A stretch of 5,286 bases of DNA from DASTCC01 sp035711465 (GTDB lineage: Bacteria; Acidobacteriota; Vicinamibacteria; Vicinamibacterales; SCN-69-37), in the NCBI GenBank assembly GCA_035711465.1, contig DASTCC010000214.1:1-5286 (forward strand). The letters run 5' to 3'. Made by a program: the position numbers and the translations under genes. Shown here in pieces: positions 1-3,943 of the stretch (its first letter is position 1; every line of letters begins with the position of its first letter). Under the pieces are notes generated by a model. The model did no database searches. It was not told the DNA's origin and was given only the letters and a program-made list of their open reading frames with translations.

Positions 1-236
1 CGACCGAGATGGTGCTCGCTCGCGCGCCCGAGGTGATCCTCGAGGTGCAGCCGCCCGACGGCATGACACCCGATCGCATCGCGCGGGAGATCGCGCTGTG
101 GTCCGCGCTGCCGGCCGTTACCGCGGTTCGCGCGAAACGGACCTATCTGCTCGCCAACGAAGTGTTGATGGTGCCCGGTCCTCGCGTCGCGGATGGCATT
201 CGACTGATGGCCGCCGTGCTCCATCCACCTCGATGA
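1..236 (+). CDS. Periplasmic cobalamin/metal-chelate binding protein, BtuF/TroA-like (C-terminal fragment)
   Basis: Only the last 77 or so codons are present; the frame is open to the left edge, so the first ATG in the window (base 9) is not the real start. The visible segment has the C-terminal pattern of BtuF/FepB-type substrate-binding proteins of ABC transporters: 'ARAPEVILEV' (a strand after the 'AAPDVI' motif), then 'WSALPAVTAVRAKRTYLL' (the W..LPAV.A...R...L signature), then 'PGPRVADGIRLMAAVLHP', the usual terminal helix. Such proteins capture a cobalamin or siderophore chelate in the periplasm and hand it to a membrane permease. Its stop overlaps the next gene's start (ATGA at 233-236), so the two are probably co-translated. 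The DUF71 neighbour, whose bacterial members are linked by comparative genomics to B12 salvage, favours cobalamin (BtuF) over haem or siderophore. The ligand cannot be settled from this fragment. Confidence 0.75.
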   Translation, partial: TEMVLARAPEVILEVQPPDGMTPDRIAREIALWSALPAVTAVRAKRTYLLANEVLMVPGPRVADGIRLMAAVLHPPR

Positions 237-892
237 CGAAGCGCGTGCTGCTCTCCTGGTCGTCGGGCAAGGACTCGGCCTGGGCGCTGCACGTGCTCCG
301 TCAGGATCCCACCGTCGAGGTGCGCGCGCTGCTGACGACGTTCAACGAGGCGGCGGATCGGGTGGCGATGCATGCGGTGCGGCGATCGCTGGTGCTGCGG
401 CAGGCCGAAGCCGCGCGCCTGCCGCTCTGGAACGTCGACATCCCGTCGCCGTGTCCGAACGACGTCTACGAGACGCGGATCATGCAGGCGATCGAGCGTG
501 CGCAGCAGGAAGGCTTCACGCACGTCGCCTTCGGCGATCTCTTTCTCGAAGACATCCGGACCTACCGCGAGGCACGGCTCGCCGGCACCGGACTCGAACC
601 GCTGTTTCCGCTGTGGGGACGACCGACCGCGGCGCTCGCGGGCGAGATGCTGTCGGCCGGCCTCGGCGCCTACGTCACCTGCGTCGATCCACGGAAGATC
701 GGCCGCGACCTCGCCGGTCGCGCCTACGACGCGGCGTTTCTCGCCGCCCTCCCCGCCGCCGCCGACCCGTGCGGCGAGCGCGGCGAGTTCCATACCTTCT
801 GCCACAGCGGCCCGATGTTCACGACGCCGATCGCGGTCACGCCCGGCACCGTCGTCGAGCACGACGGGTTCGTGTTTGCGGATCTCCGGTGA
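233..892 (+). CDS. DUF71/COG2102 Dph6-like ATP pyrophosphatase, probable B12-salvage type
   Basis: A 219-residue adenine-nucleotide alpha-hydrolase (PP-loop) protein, full length for this family. Visible motifs are the ATP-binding loop SWSSGKDS (residues 8-15), MHAVRR (46-51), FGDLFLEDIRTYRE (100-113), PLFPLWG (123-129), TCVDPRKIGRDLAG (149-162) and DPCGERGEFHTFCHSGPMF (178-196). The last two blocks are hallmarks of the family whose eukaryotic/archaeal member Dph6 amidates diphthine on EF2. Bacteria lack diphthamide, so the bacterial members must do something else; comparative genomics has proposed a role in cobalamin salvage, which fits the BtuF-like gene directly upstream. The start at 233 is chosen because it opens at the PP-loop strand and forms an ATGA overlap with the upstream stop. 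The same frame is open back to base 98, but that extension lies inside the upstream gene. No Shine-Dalgarno is visible, so translational coupling is likely. The family call is firm; the reaction is unknown. Confidence 0.9.
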   Translation: MTKRVLLSWSSGKDSAWALHVLRQDPTVEVRALLTTFNEAADRVAMHAVRRSLVLRQAEAARLPLWNVDIPSPCPNDVYETRIMQAIERAQQEGFTHVAFGDLFLEDIRTYREARLAGTGLEPLFPLWGRPTAALAGEMLSAGLGAYVTCVDPRKIGRDLAGRAYDAAFLAALPAAADPCGERGEFHTFCHSGPMFTTPIAVTPGTVVEHDGFVFADLR

Positions 893-921
893 TTCGGAAT
901 TGTTGAGGCTTTGATCGTCTC

Positions 922-942
922 GGGGCTCGGGCCTGCAGCCCC
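922..942 (+). terminator. Possible weak hairpin terminator after the DUF71 gene
   Basis: GGGGCT (922-927) pairs perfectly with AGCCCC (937-942) around a 9-base loop, 30 bases after the stop at 892. There is no T-run after it, so it is not a canonical intrinsic terminator. It also sits directly before the next promoter. Confidence 0.25.
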
Positions 943-943
943 A

Positions 944-972
944 TTGACTCCGGCGGCGCCACACCAGATACT
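944..972 (+). promoter_or_regulatory. Sigma70-type promoter of the arsR-AHSA1 operon
   Basis: TTGACT (944-949, five of six matches to TTGACA) is followed by a 17-base spacer and GATACT (967-972, four of six matches to TATAAT). The optimal spacer and the AT-rich patch in an otherwise very GC-rich region support it. Transcription would be expected to begin near 979-980, that is at the ATG of the repressor gene, giving a leaderless or nearly leaderless mRNA. This agrees with the absence of any Shine-Dalgarno before 980. Prediction from sequence only. Confidence 0.55.
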
Positions 973-990
973 AAACTAAATGGTTAAGTA
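969..990. promoter_or_regulatory. Candidate ArsR-family operator (22-bp imperfect dyad)
   Basis: Bases 969-979 (TACTAAACTAA) and the reverse complement of 980-990 (TACTTAACCAT) agree at 8 of 11 positions. The dyad covers the end of the -10 element, the expected transcription start and the ATG with the first codons of the repressor. ArsR-type dimers bind such AT-rich inverted repeats and block RNA polymerase, so this is most simply a self-repression site. A second feature is a tandem ACTAA-ACTAA at 970-979. The binding is inferred. Confidence 0.45.
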
Positions 991-1420
991 TTCGACGGCG
1001 GACCTGGACGTCGTCTTCGGCGCGCTCGCCGACGGCACGCGCCGGGCCATCCTGGCGCGGCTCGCGCAGGGCGATGCGTCGGTGATGGAGCTGGCCGAGC
1101 CGCACGAGATGTCCGTGCCTGCGGTCACCAAGCACCTGGGTGTGCTCGCCTCGGCAGGCCTGATCTCGAGCGAGAAGTCGGGCCGCGTGCGACGCTGCCA
1201 TCTCGAAGCGGCGCCGCTCCAGGGCGCCGCGGCCTGGATGGCGTTCTACCAGCGCTTCTGGGACTCGCAGCTCGATGGACTCGAGCGCTTTCTCGCCGCC
1301 GTCACCCGAAAGGATCCGTCATGGACCGCCCCGCCACCGAAGCTGCCGTCGTCCGTATCACCCGCACGTTCCAGGCGCCGCCGCCGATCGTCTTCAAGGC
1401 GTGGACGGACCCGGCGATGA
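980..1420 (+). CDS. ArsR-family winged-helix transcriptional repressor
   Basis: The reading frame encodes 146 residues. Residues 1-110 are typical of the ArsR subgroup that partners AHSA1/SRPBCC genes: 'FGALADGTRRAILARLAQG' (13-31), the helix-turn-helix 'MELAEPHEMSVPAVTKHLGVL' region (36-56) with recognition helix SVPAVTKHLGVL, the wing 'SSEKSGRVRRCHL' (63-75), and the W..FY.RFW dimer-helix pattern (86-94). No metal-binding ELCVCDL-type cysteine motif is present, so it is not an arsenic sensor; its inducer is unknown. The start at 980 matches the usual 'MVKYS-DLD' opening and has no Shine-Dalgarno. Homologues normally end near residue 110. Here the frame runs on through the beginning of the next gene, adding 33 residues (114-146) of which 11 are Arg. 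The tail could be real, or could reflect a lost stop or a sequencing indel. Confidence 0.88.
   Translation: MVKYSTADLDVVFGALADGTRRAILARLAQGDASVMELAEPHEMSVPAVTKHLGVLASAGLISSEKSGRVRRCHLEAAPLQGAAAWMAFYQRFWDSQLDGLERFLAAVTRKDPSWTAPPPKLPSSVSPARSRRRRRSSSRRGRTRR
1310..1314 (+). promoter_or_regulatory. Ribosome binding site of the AHSA1/SRPBCC gene
   Basis: AAGGA lies six bases before the ATG at 1321. It fixes the start of the second gene inside the first gene's reading frame and argues that the AHSA1 protein initiates independently there. Confidence 0.55.
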
Positions 1421-1779
1421 TGGCGGAGTGGTTCGCCCGCGCGCCGGGCACGCCGCCCGGCAACGTCGTCGAAGTGAACGCGGTGCCAGGAGGCAGATAC
1501 GTCGTCGAGGTCGTTGGTCCGGAGGACGGGAAGACGTACCGGATGCACGGCACCTACAAAGAGGTGCGTCCCTACGACCGCCTCTCGTTCACGTGGTGGT
1601 ACACGGGCGCTGACTTCGCAGAATCACTCGTGACGATCGACATTCGACCTTCAGGCGAAAGCGACAGTGAGCTGACGCTCACACACGCACTGCTGCCGCC
1701 ACATCAGATCGAGGGGCATCGCAAGGGGTGGACTGAGTGTTTCTCGATGCTCGACAAGGCGATCGCGGGAAAAATCTAG
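1321..1779 (+). CDS. AHSA1-type SRPBCC (START-like) domain protein
   Basis: A 152-residue single-domain protein of the AHSA1/Aha1-C-like SRPBCC family, of normal length. Visible signatures are 'RTFQAPPPIVFKAWTDPAMMAEWF' (15-38, first strand plus helix, with the A.P..VF.AWTDP...WF pattern), GGRY (57-60), 'HGTYKEVRPYDRLSFTW' (76-92), ESLVTIDI (101-108), LTLTHALLP (118-126) and a C-terminal helix from GW (136-137) to the end. The fold makes a deep hydrophobic pocket that binds lipids or other small hydrophobic ligands. Despite the family name, bacterial members are not shown to be Hsp90 activators. It follows, and overlaps, an ArsR-family gene, a very common pairing in which the regulator probably controls the pocket protein. 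Expression is expected from the promoter at 944-972. The ligand and physiological role are unknown. Confidence 0.9.
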   Translation: MDRPATEAAVVRITRTFQAPPPIVFKAWTDPAMMAEWFARAPGTPPGNVVEVNAVPGGRYVVEVVGPEDGKTYRMHGTYKEVRPYDRLSFTWWYTGADFAESLVTIDIRPSGESDSELTLTHALLPPHQIEGHRKGWTECFSMLDKAIAGKI

Positions 1780-1786
1780 CTGGCAG

Positions 1787-1802
1787 TCGAACGCGCGTTC
1801 GA
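1787..1802. repeat. Perfect 16-bp palindrome in the convergent gap
   Basis: TCGAACGCGCGTTCGA equals its own reverse complement. It begins eight bases after the AHSA1 stop. As RNA it can fold as a 6-bp stem with a GCGC loop on either strand. No T-tract follows, so a terminator role is uncertain; a protein-binding dyad is the alternative. Confidence 0.6.
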
Positions 1803-1804
1803 GA

Positions 1805-1848
1805 GCACCCGCCCGCACCTGTCGCACCCGTCGGCACCCGCCGGCACC
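1805..1848. repeat. Five phased GCACC(C) units, about 10 bp apart
   Basis: GCACC occurs at 1805, 1815, 1824, 1834 and 1844, giving spacings of 10, 9, 10 and 10 bases with degenerate CGYCG-like fillers. The array fills most of the non-coding gap between the convergent AHSA1 and mqnD genes. It could be a decayed short tandem repeat, a multi-site binding region on one face of the helix, or remnant coding sequence. No function is claimed. Confidence 0.6.
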
Positions 1849-1851
1849 GAC
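1830..1851 (-). terminator. Possible hairpin downstream of mqnD
   Basis: GTCGG (1830-1834) pairs with CCGAC (1847-1851), with two further C-G pairs inside a 2x2 internal loop and a 4-base apical loop. It lies nine bases beyond the mqnD stop and is made by two of the GCACC units. It lacks a T-run, so factor-dependent termination or no function is equally possible. Confidence 0.25.
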
Positions 1852-1859
1852 AAGGGTCT

Positions 1860-2687
1860 TTACACGAACTCCACCGGTACCCGAGCCGGCACGAGGCCCT
1901 TGTCGTACGCCTCGCCGAAGAATCGGTCGAGCGCGGCCCGGCCGCGTGAGCCGTAGTCGAGCGTGAGCTGATTGACGTACATCCCGACGAACGTGTCGGT
2001 GTCGGTGCGATCGAGGCCGCGGCCGAACTTCTGCGCATAGATGACGGCATCGTCGCGGTGGTTGAGGGCGTGGGCGATGCTGTCGTGCAGCATCTTCGAG
2101 ACCGTCCGCATCGTGTCCGGACCGAGGTCACGGCGGATGATGTTGCCGCCGAGCGGCAGCGGCAGCCCGTTGGTCCGCTCGAACCACCACTCGCCGAGAT
2201 CGACGATCTTGTGCAGGCCGTCGCGGTGATAGGTCAGCTGGCCTTCGTGAATCAGCAGCCCGGCATCGACGACGCCGTCGACGACCGCCTGCTGGATCTC
2301 GTCGAACGGGATGATCACGGGCACGAAGTCCGGATCGTAGAGCTTCAGCGTCAGGTGCGCCGACGTCAGATCGCCGGGAATGCCGACGCGCATCCCGCCG
2401 AGCGACGCACCCGAGTACGGCTTGATGGCGACCAGAATCGGCCCGTACTGGTCGCCCATGCTCGCCCCGTGCGGCAGGAGCGCGTAGCGATCGAGCAGGT
2501 GAGCGTAGGCATGGAACGACACCGCGGTGACTTCGTAGCGCCCCTCGAATGCCGCTTTGTTCAGCGTCTCGATGTCGGAGAGGACCTGCTCGACCTCGAT
2601 GCCGTCGACCTGGACGGCGCCGCTCGCCAGACCGTAGAACATGAAGGCGTCATCGGAGTCGGGGCTGTGCGCGACGGTAATTCTCAT
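1860..2687 (-). CDS. mqnD: 1,4-dihydroxy-6-naphthoate synthase (menaquinone, futalosine pathway)
   Basis: A 275-residue cytosolic enzyme of the MqnA/MqnD family, which has a periplasmic-binding-protein-like fold; full length for MqnD. MqnD converts cyclic dehypoxanthinyl futalosine to 1,4-dihydroxy-6-naphthoate, the naphthalene core of menaquinone. Signatures are HSPDSDDAFMFYGLASG (7-23, the MqnD-type N-terminal motif), 'SDIETLNKAAFEGRYEVTAVS' (37-57), GPILVA (82-87), GIPGDLTSAHLTLKL (102-116), GLLIHEGQLTY (143-153, with H147 the likely catalytic His of the family), and 'WWFERTNGLPLPLGGN' (167-182). The frame is open upstream to 2924, but that extension is Arg-rich and lies inside iscS; the start at 2687 immediately precedes the conserved first strand. 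No Shine-Dalgarno is visible. It lies 53 bases downstream of iscS on the same strand and may be co-transcribed. MqnA is less likely because of the N-terminal motif. Confidence 0.9.
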   Translation of the reverse strand: MRITVAHSPDSDDAFMFYGLASGAVQVDGIEVEQVLSDIETLNKAAFEGRYEVTAVSFHAYAHLLDRYALLPHGASMGDQYGPILVAIKPYSGASLGGMRVGIPGDLTSAHLTLKLYDPDFVPVIIPFDEIQQAVVDGVVDAGLLIHEGQLTYHRDGLHKIVDLGEWWFERTNGLPLPLGGNIIRRDLGPDTMRTVSKMLHDSIAHALNHRDDAVIYAQKFGRGLDRTDTDTFVGMYVNQLTLDYGSRGRAALDRFFGEAYDKGLVPARVPVEFV

Positions 2688-2710
2688 AAGAAGAAACGAT
2701 ACGGCTGCGG

Positions 2711-2725
2711 GCTGCCGGCTGCAGC
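2711..2725 (-). other. Short hairpin in the iscS-mqnD spacer
   Basis: GCTGC (2711-2715) can pair with GCAGC (2721-2725) around a 5-base loop, in a run of repeated GCTGC/GCAGCC units. On the minus strand it is followed after about ten bases by the pyrimidine-rich stretch TTTCTTCTT just before the mqnD ATG. It could attenuate between the two genes, but the stem is short. Confidence 0.2.
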
Positions 2726-2740
2726 GCGGGGCCAGCAGGC

Positions 2741-3898
2741 TCAACTGGCAAGTGCTTTTCCTCGCAGATGCGTGACCACCGCCGCGAACTTCTCGATCGC
2801 GTAGTCGATGTCGTCTTCGGTGGTGAAGCGGCCGAGGCCGAAGCGGATCGACGCGCGCATCGCCGCGTCGTCGCCGCACATCGCGCGCAGCACGTGTGAC
2901 GGCGTGGCCGACGCCGAGCTGCACGCCGAGCCGGTCGACACGGCGATGTCGCCGATGCCGATCAGCAGCTCCGATCCGTCGACGCCGTCGAAGTTGACGT
3001 GCAGGTTGTGCGGCAGGCGATGCGCGATCGAGCCGTTCACCGAGACGCCGTCGATGCGCGCCTGGAGGCCCGCGAGCAGGCGGTCGCGCAGCCGCGCCAG
3101 CCGCGCGCTCTCATCGGCCATGTCCACCCTGCCGATCGCGCACGCGACGCCGAGGCCGACGATGCCGGGGACGTTGAGCGTGCCGGATCGCAGGCCGCGC
3201 TCCTGGCCGCCGCCGCAGATCAGCGGCGCAAGCTCCGTACGTTTGCGGATGTAGAGCGCGCCGCAGCCCTTCGGGCCGTACATCTTGTGCGCCGTGAGCG
3301 ACAGCAGATCGACGCCGCTCGCGTCCACGTCCACTGGAATCTTTCCCACTGCCTGCGCGGCGTCCACGTGCAGCAGCGCGCCGGCACCGTGCGCCAGCAC
3401 GGCAATCTCGGCGATCGGCTGGATCACGCCGACCTCGTTGTTCGCGGCCATCACGCTGACGAGCGCGGTATCGGGGGTGAGCGCCGCCTGAAGGGCGAAG
3501 ACGTCGAGTCGCCCGTCCGCATGCACCGGCACCCGCGTCACCCGCCAGCCGTCGCGCTCCAGCCGCTTCGCCGCCTCGAGCACCGATTTGTGCTCGATGA
3601 CCGACACCACGAGATGGCGCCGGCCGTCCGGGGCGATCTCGGCGACGCCCCGGATCGCGAAGTTGTTCGATTCGGTCGCACCGCTGGTGAAGACGACCTC
3701 GCGCGCGCTGGCTCCGATCAAGCCGGCGACCTCGCGCCGCGCCTTCTCGACCGCTTCCTGCGCCTTCCAGCCCCACGCGTGCGAGGACGACGCCGGGTTG
3801 CCGAAGGCGTCGCTGAAGAAGGGCAGCATCTCGCGCAGCACGCGCGGGTCCACGGGCGTGGTCGCGTGGTAGTCGAGGTACACGGGCGCGTGCGCCAT
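2741..3898 (-). CDS. iscS: Cysteine desulfurase, IscS/NifS group I
   Basis: A 385-residue PLP enzyme (class-V aminotransferase fold) that takes sulfur from cysteine as an enzyme persulfide for Fe-S clusters and thiolated tRNAs. Visible are YLDYHATTPVDPRV (7-20), TSGATESNN (71-79), EHKS with PLP-stacking H103, AANNEVG (151-157), HVDAAQ with D179, the PLP lysine K205 in AHKMYGPKGCGALYIRKR, RSGTLNVPGIVG (237-248), the catalytic loop STGSACSSASATPSHVL with C326, and 'SIRFGLGRFTTEDDIDYAI' (350-368). The catalytic loop is the long group-I type, not the SufS type. The protein stops about 17-20 residues after that last motif, so it lacks the E. coli-type C-terminal tail that docks IscU. No iscR, iscU or mnmA lies nearby; mqnD follows. 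The start is fixed by the family N-terminus. It appears leaderless: a CATAAT box lies six bases before the ATG. Confidence 0.95.
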   Translation of the reverse strand: MAHAPVYLDYHATTPVDPRVLREMLPFFSDAFGNPASSSHAWGWKAQEAVEKARREVAGLIGASAREVVFTSGATESNNFAIRGVAEIAPDGRRHLVVSVIEHKSVLEAAKRLERDGWRVTRVPVHADGRLDVFALQAALTPDTALVSVMAANNEVGVIQPIAEIAVLAHGAGALLHVDAAQAVGKIPVDVDASGVDLLSLTAHKMYGPKGCGALYIRKRTELAPLICGGGQERGLRSGTLNVPGIVGLGVACAIGRVDMADESARLARLRDRLLAGLQARIDGVSVNGSIAHRLPHNLHVNFDGVDGSELLIGIGDIAVSTGSACSSASATPSHVLRAMCGDDAAMRASIRFGLGRFTTEDDIDYAIEKFAAVVTHLRGKALAS

Positions 3899-3903
3899 CC
3901 GGG

Positions 3904-3910
3904 TATTATG
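3904..3910. promoter_or_regulatory. Two-way -10 element between iscS and the BNR gene
   Basis: TATTATG on the + strand reads TATTAT (3904-3909, five of six matches to TATAAT). On the - strand it reads CATAAT (3910-3905, also five of six). It is the only AT island in the 45-base divergent spacer. On the - strand, transcription would begin at or next to the iscS ATG (3898). On the + strand it would begin near 3916, leaving a leader of about 28 bases that carries the Shine-Dalgarno. Neither direction shows a convincing -35 hexamer. Confidence 0.45.
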
Positions 3911-3930
3911 ACCTCAGACCACGCTTTTCC

Positions 3931-3938
3931 GGAGGAAA
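3931..3938 (+). promoter_or_regulatory. Strong Shine-Dalgarno of the BNR-repeat gene
   Basis: GGAGGAAA, with its GGAGG core at 3931-3935, lies eight bases before the ATG at 3944. It decides this start and is the strongest ribosome binding site in the window. Confidence 0.85.
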
Positions 3939-3943
3939 CCCCG

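Noticed and set aside
98..232. N-terminal extension of the DUF71 protein by 45 residues
   Set aside because: It lies inside the BtuF-like gene and precedes the PP-loop strand that normally begins the protein.
143..964. 273-residue minus-strand reading frame opposite the DUF71 gene
   Set aside because: Arg/Gly-rich composition with no recognisable family. It mirrors the strongly conserved DUF71 frame and arises from high third-position GC.
893..979. Possible small gene or RNA between the DUF71 gene and arsR
   Set aside because: The 87 bases contain only a weak hairpin and the promoter; no coding frame with a start and ribosome binding site was seen.
2058..2804. 248-residue plus-strand reading frame opposite mqnD
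   Set aside because: Asp/Arg/Val-rich shadow of a well-supported gene; it also crosses the mqnD-iscS spacer.
2688..2924. N-terminal extension of mqnD by 79 residues
   Set aside because: The extension is Arg-rich, lies mostly in the iscS coding region in another frame, and the conserved family N-terminus starts at 2687.
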